DNA from: Callaeas wilsoni
Lineage: Eukaryota > Chordata > Aves > Passeriformes > Callaeidae
Length of the DNA: 64,000 nucleotides
NCBI GenBank assembly: GCA_013398955.1
Contig: VWPU01004148.1
Coordinates: 372,001 to 436,000, forward strand
Reading direction: 5' to 3'
Shown: in pieces, positions 35,778 to 48,929 of the stretch
Numbering within the stretch: position 1 is the first letter of the stretch
Layout: each line of letters begins with the position of its first letter
Notes under the pieces: model-generated
Database searches by the model: none
The model's input: only the letters and a program-made list of their open reading frames with translations
What the model was told of the DNA's origin: nothing
Position numbers and translations under genes: made by a program

Positions 35778-38700
35778 GACCTGACAGCTATGTCAGTTCT
35801 TGCATCAATTCTTATTTTCTTCTTATAGGAACTTCTTAACAGATTACAGTTTCTTACAGTACAGTTTCTTATTCACTGAAGAAATATCTACAGAGGGTTT
35901 AATTTTTTCAGTATTTTAAAATGAGATATGCAGCTCTATGTTTTTCCTCCTCAGAGTTATTTATGTCTATATATACTTTTTTTCTTTATTTGTAATGCAA
36001 ATGGTTTGCTAGACTACAAATGCAGACATTTAACTCTGCATCACTTAATTAAGAATTCACAGTATCAGTAATTAATGCATTAATCGACTTTCTTGTCAAT
36101 TTAGCTCATGCAATTTAACATTTATGATCCAAGTAAACATTTACAATTAGTAATACCACCTCATCCCTAGGAATTTGCCAATTTAACCCCTGCCAGCATG
36201 GGCTCATTTCAATAACTATTAAAAAGAAAAAAATTAAGGAGAATTTCTTATGCATTTGGTGGTTCATAAAAGGATTTGGTGCCATTTTTAAAAAAATCAA
36301 ATATGTAATCATTCAATTACAGTAATATATTTAATTGTATTTTTAATACTGAACTATTTTAGGTTAGACAAGAGAGTCCATAAAGATAACAGCATTAGTG
36401 TCAGGAAACAAAAGATCCTAAGACTGTTCACAATACTTGGCATTTTAGAATGGTTCGAATTAGATTCCAGAGTGATGAAAATCACTATTTCAAAAAAATA
36501 GGCTTGTACAGGGGAAGTAAGAGTAGCCAGCTGACAGAAATTACTTTCCTCCATTCCATTATTTGTCACAAAAGAGTAGATCCTTGAAGCTACTTCAAAG
36601 AAATTTAATGCCAAAAGAGTATTAAAAAAAACCCAAAACTCTTCTACTTTGTAATTAGAGGGATAATATAAAAATATTTTATATTATAATGTTTCATTAG
36701 CATTTCTAGTTCATAAGAGCATAATTTCGCGAAGCAAAAATGGAACAATCACATTTTATACCACTATGATTCCAATATTTTATCTTTAATATTTTATTCT
36801 TAAAAATCCTCACTCTTTCACCTGTAAAATCTCTTTGAACATATGTGCTTTGGGACAAGAAGAAAAAAGCATATGAGAACATTTCAAGCAGAAAAGCTCT
36901 TTTGGAGCCACAACTAGATGCATCCACTTTTAATTGGGATGATGATTATTAGAAATGTTTGCATTGAGAAAAGCATTTGTGAAAAAAGTATTGAATCTTT
37001 GACTTCAGCCTTATCTGCTGGCATAGCTGTGACCTTTAGATGGCTTTTAGAGTCTGTGTGTATATTATCAGTACATAGTCTTTGATGATATGGCCAGAAA
37101 GGCTTTTAAAGTAGATCAAAGAGATGGCACCGTAAGAGGTGACCAAGGATGCATATATACCTTAAACCCACACTAAATGCATCTAAACTATCTCTGATGT
37201 GCTTATCTGGATGGATACAGAGGATTCAAAACTAGAGCAGTATCACTGGTTTGATTTTCAGACTTTTGTGAGTTAATTGAGTAATACAGGAGGCTCTCAG
37301 AAGGCTGAACATAGACATTAGCTCAGTGACCTATGCAAAATTTGCAGCAAAACTCAAGGTAAACCAGCACACAGGTTCAGAAGTAAGCCATTGTTTATTG
37401 TTTATTTCTATAGTTGTATTTTATCCAACTAGGCTGATGCAGGAACCTGCAGTTCTGCACTAAGTAATCATTAACAAATCACCACAACATCAGTAATTGA
37501 AATACTGGAATTTGTTACTCACTGGTGTAAGCAAGTACTTGAAATTAGATAGTATTTACTGGATTCCAAGATCAGGACAATTCCCCATCTCAAAAGGACA
37601 GGAAACATTTGGGTTTAGTCTCCCAACGTCTTTTTTAGATTCCTGTAAAACTCCTTATTAAATTCAGTCTTTTGTATGCTTATTTCATCCTACTTCACTT
37701 ACTTAACATCCACTTTCCTAATTATAATTATAACTTATCATCTTTCATTCTTCTGAAGAGTACTCAACATCCAGAATGAAAATTCATTTTCTTTCTTCAA
37801 GATCAGTTAAGAAATGGAGAAACATGTTAGCACAAATGAGGGAACACAATGTACTTACTTTTTATTTTCAGCCTTCTATCTTCCAGTAATTATTTGCCAA
37901 GGAATTGGCATTTTATCCAACAACATAACCTAAGTTTTTAACCTCAGAATAATACTGATACAAATATTTATATATTAAGCATAAAGCTTATCTTAGAACA
38001 TAGAGATGTTTCAGCATAAACCATTTAAATGTATTTTCCTGGGAGAGTAGGATAGGGGGTGGCATGCAAACTGAAGAAAAGCAAGCAGCAGCAGAAAAAT
38101 TAAATATTTTTTGATACTAAAGAAACAAATAATTTTCCCTAGTTGTAAAATATATCTCACAACTATTTGTTCCCCTGTGTAAGCAGCTCTGTCTTTTAAA
38201 TAAAAATACAATTTTCTCCTTTGACAACATTTCTCTCCTTTGATCAGATCTGACTTTTAACTTTTTAATTTCCAGTGTACCATGCTGTCATTATTCCTTC
38301 TTGGGAAAACGTTTGATCTTCATGAGAATATGCTGTGGTTTGAAAATAATGACCTTGGGTTAAATAAAGAAAGCAGAGCCATATCCGAAAGCATGCAGAA
38401 CAATGATGATTTTACCTCCGGGCAATGTCACATTCTGTGCTCAGCAGGAATTGAAGGCTTATCCAACATATTTACTTTGAAAATTTCACAGATAACATTA
38501 ATTTGAAAAACTGCTAGTAGCCATGCAAGAAGGCAATAATAGAACTATAGTAAATGGCATACTTAAGTAAGTGAAGAAACATATTTTAAAAAATAAATAG
38601 TCCTGTTTTTCTATTCCCACTAGGTTGTATGTTTGGATCTGCATCTGCTTTGGCCAATAATTTATACTGACTTCTAACTCTGACATTTTTATTTATTCCT

Positions 38701-40612
38701 TGGAGTAAAAGCTTCTAAAACATTTTCTTCTGAGAAACCCTTACTGCATATATTCTCAGTTAGAACCATTGCTAACTCACTGTTCCTTCCTTCAAAAATC
38801 ATCTTTCCATTGACTTCCGTATACATTAAGATCTTCAGGATTAATTTTCTGTAAACATCAGGGACGTTTATTATACTGAAAAAATGTAGTAGAAATTAAA
38901 TGTAGATACAACTTAGGCATGCACATGAAAAGTATTGCCTGTTTTAAAGTAACAATCACAGCTCAGAAGGAAAGATGCCACATCAGCGATTCATTAACAA
39001 ATCACAAACAGAAAAAAATACATCTGAGAAAACTGTGGTCGGCTAAGGTGTGTTACAGGATCAGTCTGGGAGTCTGAACTTGGTTGAGTGAAATAAGGAC
39101 TGGGAATGTTTATTTCAGTTTCTTTCCAGATCCGTTTCAGCTCTCTGACAATGTTACTATGCCATACATTATATCATGGTTTAACTGGCATTTGACAAGA
39201 CACATCCCACAAAAGGAAGAGTCTTGTTCTACTTTGTTGAAAGTACTTTCTGGACATAGGGATAAAATAGCTTTTAAATAAGTTTAAAAAAATAATTTTA
39301 TTACAGTTTTCAATAAACCGTATAATAATAATAAATTATAATTTTTCATCTTCTCAGGGGTATATCCTCTAATATTTCTATAAACAACATTTGTTGATAA
39401 TAGCAGTGTATGATGAGAATAAGGCAGAGACAGGGCCTGGTACAAAGTATCTTCCAGCTTTGTATTTCCTATTGCAAATGTTGAAGATCGACAAATGGAT
39501 GATCTGACACAGTAAGACAAGTCTTTTGTTCTGATGTACTCTTGCAGAGTTGCTGCTTGTATTTCTCTCCAGTTACCATTCTGTCCATCTTTTCCAAGAC
39601 TGTTACAACAGGTTGCAGTGAAATTTCAGAAAGGCTTTTATTCCTTCCATCATATTGTTCCAAAAATGTCCTTTTCTATAATGGACTAATATAGGGTGAT
39701 ACTGTGTTTGAGAACAACAAAGTAATTCTTTCTAGATGTGTAGGAATATATGAAGAGTCATTCAGGAAATAACTAAAAATGAAGAAAGTTCTTTGCAATC
39801 TACCACTACAGGAAAAATTAGGAGCAAACACATTCTTGTAAATTTAAAAATTGCAGATTTAACAGATGTTTATTGGGTGGGTCATTTATATGTTGTTGTA
39901 GGTTTTTAATGTGATTTTTATCCCTGTAAGTAAATATTCTTACCTCTCAGGGTATGAATCATCTTTTCTACATAATTATAATCACACTATTCAACAGTTC
40001 TCTGTGTTATGTGGCAACTGGCTTAATGACTGTGCTGTCACAGAGATCAGATTATGTTAAATCCTAACGTTGTCTCAGTATTGAACACTGCCTGCACGCC
40101 TTTTAAAGAAAACCATTGGATTAAGGAAAAAAAAAGAAAAGCTGCAGATCAGTTATGGAACTGAACAAAATTTATACATTAGGCCAAAAAGTTTTTAAAG
40201 GATTTTTTCCAATAATATGCAAATATTTAATTCCCAAATTCTACTCTTGTCTTGAAATAAGTACTATCAGGGACACTCAGTTCCAGCTTCATACATTAAT
40301 GAGCACCTTGAAAAGTAGTTTTCATCTAATTTAAATTTAGATACCTAGCTTAGATACTGTAGGAAAACAAGCTTCTTAAATAATCACCTTGTTTTTTTAT
40401 TTCTCTGTGCCAGAAAGATTGGAAAATTTACAATATTTTGCATTTTAATTTATTTTCTTATAATGAAAACTTCAATTAAGAGGTTTCTGCTAGAAGGGTT
40501 TTCACCCGGTGGTTAGAGGGAAGGAGAGAGAGAAAGAGATTGAGAGAGAGTTCCTCTAAATTTCCTAAGGGTCGTTAAAGTTTAAAGCATTGCTTATATC
40601 TACTTTCTTACA

Positions 40613-41480
40613 TAGGCTGAATTGACATTGGCTGGATGCAAAGTGCCCACACAGATGTTTTACCACTCCCCTTTCATCAAAAGGGCAAGAGGAAAAAAGT
40701 ATCATTAAAAGCTTGTGGATGAAGACAAGGACAGGAAGACAACTTACCAATTGCCATCAAGGACCGAATAGACTTGAATTAGGGATAGTAATGCATTTTC
40801 TTTCAAGTAATTGCAACAAAATAGTGTGGTGAGAAGTAAAACTAAATTAAAAGCACCCTATTCTCCACCCCTCCCTTCTCTCCAAGCTCAACTTCACTCT
40901 GACTCTTGTACCTCCTGAGCAGTGCTGGGGGATGGGGAATGGGGGTTGCAGAAAGTTCCTAACATTGTGTCTATGACTCTTCTTCCTCATCACACTCAGG
41001 CTGTAGTTCTTCAAGAACTGCTCCAGAAGGGGTCCTTTCCGTGGGGTACAATCCTAGTGGAACAGACTGTTCGAGTGTAGGATCCTGCAGATACTGCAGG
41101 TGGATATCTGCTTCACCTTCGCCCTGCGTGGGCTGCACAGCCTTCCTCACCACGGCCTGCGCCCCACACTGCGAGGGTATCCCTGCACCTCCTCCCCCTC
41201 CTTCACGGCCCTTGCTCTCTCTAGGGCTGCTTCTCTCACATATTTTCACTCCTTTCACCCAGCTACTTTTGCACAGAGTTTTTTTACTCTGTCTTAAATA
41301 TATTATCACAGAGATGCTACCAATGTTGCTGAGAGACCCAGCTTCGGGCAGCAGAGTGTCCTTCTAGGACCCAGCTGGAACTGACTCTGCCCAACATGGG
41401 GGCAACTTCTGGTGTCTTTTCACAGAAGCCACACCTGCCGCCCCCAGTGATGCTTTAGGATTTTAGCTTTTATATTTTCA
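40613..41480 (-). mobile_element. ERVL-type LTR, minus strand
   Basis: Same family as the LTR at 9,013 in the opposite orientation. Read on the minus strand it has GTGGCTTCTGTGA, a TCTGTGATAATATATTTAAGA block, GGAGGGGGAGGAGGTGC, the GTGGTGAGGAAGGCTGTGCAGCCC repeat motif, and near its 3' end GATGGCAATTGGTAAG ... CTTGTCTTCATCCACAAGC ... GGGCACTTTGCATCCAGCCAATGTCAA. Both ends are set by alignment with the other copy; I could not find a clean TSD, so boundaries may be off by several bases. The 112-codon minus-strand frame at 40,971-41,309 is a by-product of the LTR's minisatellite. Confidence 0.84.
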
Positions 41481-41544
41481 TGTATTTTTAATTCTGCAAT
41501 TATTTAGTGTATAACTCTGAGCTCTATAGAGAGTATTAACAACT

Positions 41545-41889
41545 GCTTTTCTCATTTTGGTCAGACACAGCAATTCCTCTCTAGGCCTGAGAATCAAGGA
41601 CACCTCACTGCCTCAGGCCCTGAGAAATGTAAACAAAAGTGAGTTGGGGGGGAGTAAATTAAGAGAATGAGACTCCACTACTTGAAGCTGTAATTGGAGA
41701 ATTAACCTCTCATATGCAAATAGACAAAACTTCTATCTGTCCCAAAAACGTGTGATTGTCGTTCATCTTGGGTGCAGTCTCTGCGAGACTCCTGCACTGC
41801 CCAAAGTGTACCCTGTGAAGGCCTTTCAATAAATACCTACCCTTTATCCTTTAACTCTCTCTGGCCTCACTGTCAGGTCAGCCTCTACA
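41545..41889 (+). mobile_element. Retroviral LTR (class uncertain)
   Basis: The block from about TTTTGGTCAGACACAG to GTCAGCCTCTACA has LTR layout: a CATATGCAAAT octamer-like motif at about 41,712, then CTTGGGTGCAGTCTCTGCGAGACTCCTGCACTGCCC, AATAAA at 41,828-41,833, and a U5-like end CTCTCTGGCCTC ... CTCTACA. The pattern is one I associate with avian ERV LTRs. The 5' boundary is approximate and no target duplication was found. It lies about 65 bases right of the minus-strand ERVL LTR and is a separate insertion. Confidence 0.7.
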
Positions 41890-44800
41890 ATGCATCACCA
41901 GTGTTATCACAATCTAACCACATAAACACAAAACTTAAATCCAAAACTACTTTTTTTCTTGTGTTTTAAAGTATTTTTTCCAAATAGATTTATGACAAAA
42001 AGTCATTTATATATTTGTTATTTTAACTTTATATTGACTCTAGATTATTCAAAAAATGGTAAAAATGTGTTTGCATTATAATATTTGTCACTTGCAACTT
42101 AATGATAAATATATAATAATTTGAGAGGAAAGATAAGTTTTAGGTTTAATTTCGAAAAAAAGACTGCAAATAATATTGAAATAGAATGGTTGGGAAGTAA
42201 ATGTTGAGCTGCATGTCAAATCAAATTAATCACATACTCAGGAAAACTGAAATAGAGACACTGAAAATTTGCTAATTCCTAATTTCTACTACAAATTGTC
42301 AGTGCTCAGGGGAAAAAGAAAAATGAGAGACAACAACAGAAAATTGAGTGCGCAGGCTAGAAATCAAATGATGAAAGAATAGTGGAGCAAGAATGGTAAA
42401 CTGAAGCAGTGGTAAATAAGCAGGGAATAGCAAAAGCAAGCTTTCTTTTTGCAGAAATAAAAAAAAGCTTTTTCTTCTGTATGCTTTTTATAGAGATTTT
42501 TATTTTATATACTAAGAGAGGTGAGACTCTAGAAACAGGAAAAAGAACAATATACTTCTCTGTTAAACTTTGGCCATTCCTGCAATCATGAATCATTTAA
42601 CGATAATGTACAACAGTATGGGGATGGCTATAGAATATTTTAAGATACAAAAAAAGCAAATTTTAACATAGTGTATTGTCCTTCATTTGTTTGAGGGTAC
42701 ATATTGTCTTTTCAATAACCTGCATCTGAATTCCAACTGGAAATTCTTTATTACTGCTGCTTAACAAAAATGTGCTTTTGTAGGAAATCTTTGAACTCAC
42801 CACCATTAATACAGCAATATTTACTGTCTTGAAAGGATTACCATACATTGGAAGTTCAGAATTAAGAGAGGATTTATCATTTAAAGATCTGACTCCTGGA
42901 AAGGGGAAAATTCCTATGCTTATATTCTGATTTAGTGATTTCTTTAACATTCAGACAATATTTACCCATGGCTTGCAATTAAAAACTAGATAAGGTCAAA
43001 CTTTGTCTTCCTCATCTCCCATTTCTCTTTCACATTCCAATAAAAAACCTTGGTTTAGGCTAGTCCATTTCTTGCTGATGTAAAGAAAGGCAAAAGTATA
43101 AAATGGTTTGCTATCTGATAAGTGGAAAATAACTGCAAGAAATATAAAATCAGTGCTTCTTACTTGTAACACAAAGCCTAAGAAATAAAACAGCCAAATA
43201 TTATACCCACTATAAAAAAATTTATACCACAAAGAAGCATAGGCAAACTTAATCCATTTTGTATTTAATATCAAAAGGCCTATGAAAAATTACCCAATTT
43301 CATGACAGCTGGAAATTATTAGTTTTGTTGCTAATTATAGCATATCACCATAATAGCAGGCAGTATGACACATAGACAGAACATATGCAAGCACCTTATT
43401 TTAAAACTAGTGCTTCAATACCAATTTTCTAGAATAAAGGATGCATTTTAGCCTTATTTATTTGTGACTTTTGCAAGAGTGGTTCAAGAGTTGAATTTAT
43501 GCTCCTTAGGTAAGTCTGAAATTTCATACAAGAAATGCCAAAACCCTTGCACAAACAATAAAAGGTCACTTTAGCCTCTTGCGCAAAAGCAAATAGCATC
43601 TGCAACTGAAAAAGAAACTGATGGGAAGACTGATGGAAGAGTCCCTCTCAGACTGGCTTTCCATCAGAGGCCAGTGGTGCAATTTACAGTCACAGAAGGC
43701 AGCCAATCCTTTCATGGACCTACAAGTCAGGCGAGTTCCATTCCATGAACTGTCATTCATATCAGCACATTTTCTCTTCCGTAAAACATGAAGTAGCATT
43801 TAGATTCAACTCCGATGCAAATTACAGAAAAAAATGTCCAACCTGGGATTTATGTTCATTAGTATCTGCTTTTATTGCATCCATGTTTCCATCTCCCAGA
43901 ATGTTCGATGCTTTCAGATATCCCTAGAAACAAATAATTTTGATGTGAAGAACCTACTGTTAATATGATACTGCCTATTATATTGGCTATGAAGATGTGA
44001 GAATTTTCACAGTAATACACTGTACTAAAAATACTGGTGTAGATTGCAGATATCAATGGGTAACACAGAGTGATTTAATATGTTTAAAATCATTTTGGTA
44101 ATATTACCGAGGAAATAAACCTGGAAATGTTGAGCTTCTTTAGGCAGATGATTTTTATAGCATGGTAGACACTATGCTGCCAAAATGACCAGCATCAGCA
44201 ATCTTACTCTTTTCTTGGCCTGAGTCAGAACACTTTCAAAGCCATATAAATTAAACTGGACTATCCTTAAAAGCGTTTAGCTTTAAATCACTCTCTGATT
44301 TACAGAGAAACAACTCTTTCCAGTATGAAAACTTACAGTTCTTTAAAAGCAGCTTTGAGAGACACTGTGAGACCATGCCAGGCACCAGGCTAAATGGTCC
44401 AGAAATTTTGTACTTCAGAAGCACAGGAACCACTTTGAGCAGTTTAAGAGATTTTTTATTGTAGTTCTTTAAAATTTATTTCTTAGCCTCTGAATTACCC
44501 AGAACACCAAATTAAAAAACACGTTTCCATTGTAACTTTATGTAATCTGAAGAATTTAATTTTGTTCCTTTCTTTTGTGTTGACCTTGCCTGGCATACCT
44601 CACGATAAAATTGAAACACTTCATCTTTATTTGGCATATAAGCATCACCCTGTGCTCAGAAAGAAAGAAAGATCAAGAGCTCTAATATTAGCTATGTTAG
44701 CTATATGAGAAACAAAAATCAAATTTAGCTACAAAGAAATAAAAGCTACTGTCTCAAAGAAATGGTTGTTTCATTTTCTCATTCACTTGTTTGTCTCTCA

Positions 44801-45677
44801 GTCTCTTTCTCACCTACAATTTAAAGAAATTTTTTTTTTTAAATGGGTTAAATTTAGACACTCCTGATGATTAAGGGTCTTCACTTTTCTTCCAACTTCT
44901 AAATTAAGATCTCTCCATTTTTTGGTTTTAGAGAAAAAATCATTGAAAATGCTTGAGACGGGTCCCTAAATCCAGTTTGAGTTACAGGCTAATAAATATT
45001 TGGGTCACACCGGAAGCTTATCGGGGTCTTGGCAATAAGATTCTAGTTTAACGAAGTTGAGGTCACGGCACTGAACTTGTAGAATGGAGAATTCATGCAG
45101 AACAGAGAGATGACACAGATATTGACAGACCACATTTTTTCTTTTTTTTTTTTTTTTTCAGTGAAACCTCCACAGTTTAATGTGTTTATAAATTACCTAA
45201 GATCAGAGTTTGCAGGTCAAGATATTTTTTTTAATCTAACGATGAATGAGAAGAGCCAGAAGACCTTATAATTTTGTGCAATAATGCAAAACAATATCTG
45301 TAGTAAACTCCTACTAAACACGTAGTATTTTCATTTTGAAGAGATAAAATATAAATGTTTTAAAAAAATTGATGCAATTGGCTGTTAATAAAGACGCAAT
45401 GGGAGCTAAAACTCTAAAAGTTCATTTTCTCCTGATTTCTGGAATGGTATGACAAAATAGTAAGTTGTATTCTATGGTTTTATTTAACTGTTTGTTCGTC
45501 ATACACTGTCAAATAGTATATAGGGCTAGTGCTAATGATCTTTAGTCTGGCTCAGCACAGCCACCAAAATACTTTTATAATTACTCATGATCCTCATCAT
45601 ACCGCATATAACTAAACTATAAAAGCAAAGGATTAAAAAATCTATAATGCCTTCACTAAGAAGTGTGCCTTGTAGTA
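41890..45677. other. Unique AT-rich DNA, no gene seen
   Basis: No gene, RNA or clear repeat apart from short A or T runs (for example 45,145-45,159). Minus-strand frames of 60-97 codons at 42,357-44,433 have no recognised domain. Confidence 0.55.
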
Positions 45678-46270
45678 TATTAGTACGCTGGCACGCTGGC
45701 TGGGCCAGGAGAGCTGCAGCTTGTCCAGAGGTGCCCAGCACGAGAGGAGGACACCCTGTGGCACTTGTGTGCCTCGCTAGCCACCTTCCTCGCCCGTGCG
45801 GTGGAAGGCACGGAGCCACGTGCACCTGGGGCTTAAGGATTGCCCAAGTGTGGCCAGAGATTAATGAGCGAGGCGGCCCTCCGGTCGGTATTCCAAGGGT
45901 TTATTGTAAAAACTACCTCGAAGGGGTNGTAAAAACTAAAGGGGTCTGAACATGAAGAGGGGAGGAACTTCCACCCAGGATGCACTTAAAAGGGGTACAG
46001 AGAAGGAGGTGGGGATGACCTAGCAATGACCTATAGGAAGAAGGGAAGGGCAGGGCAGGTTAGGCTACCTTTTCTTAGGAGATACAAGGGGTGTCTGTCA
46101 GCTGTCAATCAGACAGACCGAACGTACATCAGGTCACAGGAATTCAATGGGAGGAACCATTCTCCTAGGGGGGTATTTAACCTTTGGAACCACCCCACTA
46201 AACCTCCTTATCTGGGCTATGTGGCCCCATGGGCATTACTGTGGTTGGTTCAGTCACCACAACATTTTAG
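45678..46270 (-). mobile_element. CpG-rich LTR, possibly class II (ERVK-like), minus strand
   Basis: The LTR is about 45,684-46,264 (581 bp). On the minus strand it begins TGTTGTGGTGACTG and carries AATAAACCC (plus coordinates 45,900-45,905) near the boundary with a GC-rich U5. The left end is TA where TG would be its plus-strand counterpart, so it is mutated. Flanks TATTAG (45,678-45,683) and TTTTAG (46,265-46,270) match at five of six bases, consistent with a decayed 6-bp duplication, the length typical of class II elements. It is the same family and orientation as 55,609-56,155. It contains the only N in the window (45,928). Confidence 0.8.
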
Positions 46271-46550
46271 AAGAATGATTTACAGCTAAAGAAAAAGCTA
46301 CCTCAGGAAAAGTATGTGGGACTGGCAAAAGGCTTGTTTGTCTAAGTAGGAGTAGAGACATTTGAATAAAGATTAATCTCTAGAACAGTGAAACCAGACC
46401 TGAGTAACTGACAGCATTACTGTCAGTGATGATCCACAATAACCTCATAGGTTAAGAACACTGTTACAAAGATTTACAAACCAACACTCCCTAAGGAAAT
46501 TTAGTATCTTCAGAAAGACCTTTTATGCTTTGAAGATATCGTAAGCAACA
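46271..46550. other. Short unique spacer between two LTRs
   Basis: About 280 bases of AT-rich DNA with no recognised feature between two LTRs of different family and orientation. Confidence 0.6.
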
Positions 46551-47247
46551 TGATATGGCGCAGTTTGCCCATAATGTGTAGAGCATGTAACTTGGCACCA
46601 GGAGCTGCCCTCCATGCTGGAGACAGACAGCTTCAATGGATCTACTGCAGGACATTGCTGAGCCCCTCAGCCAAGGTGGTAATGTCCCTTAGAAATCATA
46701 TTTAAGAAATGGCCAAATGCTGCTGCAGCTTCCCCTGGAGGTGGTGCAGAAACCACAAAGGAGCAGACATCTACACTCGAGCTTGTAGAGAAATCCATGC
46801 TGGAGGGAGTTTACCCTGAAGGACTGCAGTCCATGGACGAGATCCACTATGGAGCAGAGGAGACGTGAGAAGAGGAAGAAGCTGACCACAGACTGACCAC
46901 AATCCACTTTACCATCATCCCACACCAGTCAAGGGATAAGAGGAAGAGAAGCTGGGAATAGATGTGTTGATTTGACCCTGGAAAGGAAAAGGAACAGGGA
47001 AGAGTGATGTTTTCGATTTTTGTATTTGTTTATCACCATTCGAATCTATTTTAACTGGTAAAAAACAAATTACATTTTCCCAAGTGGAGTCTGTTTTGCA
47101 TGTGAAGGTAATTGGCAAGTGATCTCCCTATCTTTATCGTCAGCCATCTGCTTTTTCATCTCATTTTCTCCCCCTGACCTGTTGAGAAGGGGGAATGAGA
47201 GAGTCTCTGGAGAGGGGTTTGACCTTCAGTCAAGTTAACCCACCACA
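46551..47247 (+). mobile_element. ERVL-type LTR, short variant
   Basis: Third copy of the 9,013 family. It starts TGATATGGCGCAGTTTGCC, has the CATATTTAAGAAATGG block at about 46,697, a reduced repeat region (46,735-46,860), GTGGAGTCTGTTTTGCATGTGAAGGTAATTGGCAAGTGATCTCCC near the 3' end, and ends AACCCACCACA. At 697 bp it is much shorter than the 1,079-bp copy, mainly because the internal minisatellite is smaller. Flanks CAACA and AGACA are only a weak duplication match. Solo, noncoding. Confidence 0.86.
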
Positions 47248-48875
47248 AGACACAGCTCCTAAGTCATTATCAGAGCAGAGAATGGCACAAAATGCTAGGC
47301 AGGTGTCTATTCAGGGAGCTGCCCACCTCTAAATGAGACTGGTGGAAGCTTCAAGCTGCTTTTCCACCTCCAACATTTAGTGAAAGTCGGTAGTGGAAAC
47401 CATAGTATTTATGCTATGCTATTAGACTTTAACCTTAGAAAAACACAGAATACCCCTCCATCTGTACAAGAAGCTAAAAGATGTAATTGCTGGCTAAAAG
47501 ACAAACTCAGTGTCTTGCTGACTTGTGACTGTGTTCCTGTAAGTTCTTGGGCAGCATGTCACTTGGCCAAAGTGAAGACTTCAGGTATAGGTCACAAATG
47601 TGCTATGTGTGACATGTAAATTCTATTTGCAAGTATAAAACCTGGTGTACATGAATAAACTGCTCGGCCAAGTGATTTCCGCTGAAGATTTTCCAAGTAA
47701 TCTTACCCATGTTCTTGGACTTTTACTACAGAGTGCAAAGGACAGTCTTTCGCTGCAGCTGATTTCAGCTGCTGAAAGGCCCTGTTTACCATGTACACAT
47801 TTCTATCTTTTCCCTTGCAAGCTTGAGCCCACAGGATGAGTTGGCTGACATATTTGCTTGATAGAAAATTAATCCTCTCTTTCCTCCCACATGCTGAGAA
47901 GTGTACTTTCTGTCATCAGTGAGCTGAACCAACTCATCCTTCTGGGAAGCTGCATAAAGATAGATGATACAGCAGAAGAGGAAGAAAAAAGACTGGGCAA
48001 CATGTCAAAGTTATATCAGATTAGGTATGAAAGGAAAATGTGTTTTGGTAAATGTCTGTAGAAATGCTTGGTGAACTTGCAGTTGAATATTGTGTGATTT
48101 TTTTTTTTTTTTTAATTCTTTAAAATTAGTGTCTACGTGATATTTCTATGTTTTTTCACATGCATTTGGAATGGAAATCTTTCTGTAAGTGACATAAAAA
48201 AGTGAACATGATTTGCTGCCTAAGGGTAGTAGTAAAACCACATTTGTCTATTCCTGCATTTACACTTAGAATTATTTTGTATGTTTACATGTCTTTCAGA
48301 CCTAGTATTGCAGTAAGTGCATAGGCAGACTTTTACATCTCCAAGTGGGGAGAAGAGTTACATCTGTCTGTAGCAGGTAGTAACTGGAATAAAACACCCT
48401 GTGGGATCCACTCTCATTGTTAAAAATGTGTGACGGCCTTAGTGGTTCCAGATTCCTTAGTAGATTGCAAACACTGTATGATGTGATCAGTGACAGTTCT
48501 AACTTGAAATGGAGTTAACTCCAGGAAAAATTTTAATCCAAATCAGTATATTAATAGTGAATTTTATAATTTAAGAAAATGAACCATTTATTAATTTATG
48601 ACCATATTTTCTTCAAAATAACTTTCTGAATAAAATATAATTTAATCTTCTATCTATAAGATTGATATATCAAATATATGTTGAATCTTAGAAAAATTTC
48701 ATTGATCCTTCCAGCAATAAGAGCACAAAGAGATAATAAAAAAGTTGCCAGTGCCAAAAACTGCTGATATAACTAATCTGTTAGAAACATACATATGAAC
48801 ATTGATTTAAAGTAAAAATTAAAATTGAGAAGGATTATGCCCTCCATAAAGAAGGCTAATCTGCATTCTTCCTTG

Positions 48876-48929
48876 AAGAGTTAAATCTTGGTAAAGATTT
48901 AACTCTTTACCAACTTGGAAAGTTGGTAA
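48876..48929 (+). repeat. Two adjacent perfect inverted repeats (double hairpin)
   Basis: First stem: AAGAGTTAAATCTT (48,876-48,889), loop GGTA, complementary arm AAGATTTAACTCTT (48,894-48,907): 14 perfect pairs. Second stem: TTACCAACTT (48,907-48,916), loop GGA, arm AAGTTGGTAA (48,920-48,929): 10 perfect pairs. The two share base 48,907. The first loop and the start of the second stem are also partly complementary. No gene or known transposon end adjoins. Confidence 0.95.

Larger units (their letters stand above)
31571..40612. other. Long unique AT-rich stretch, no gene seen
   Basis: No gene. Contains a pyrimidine-rich strand-asymmetric zone (about 32,100-33,000), a partial 25-bp tandem duplication (34,441-34,486), an AAAC microsatellite (34,702-34,727), a CCCCT array (35,743-35,777) and a GA-rich patch (40,515-40,553). 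Frames of 60-100 codons are present on both strands; none has a recognised domain. Confidence 0.5.

Noticed and set aside
40971..41309. 112-codon minus-strand and 108-codon plus-strand frames
   Set aside because: By-products of the minisatellite-bearing ERVL LTR at 40,613-41,480.
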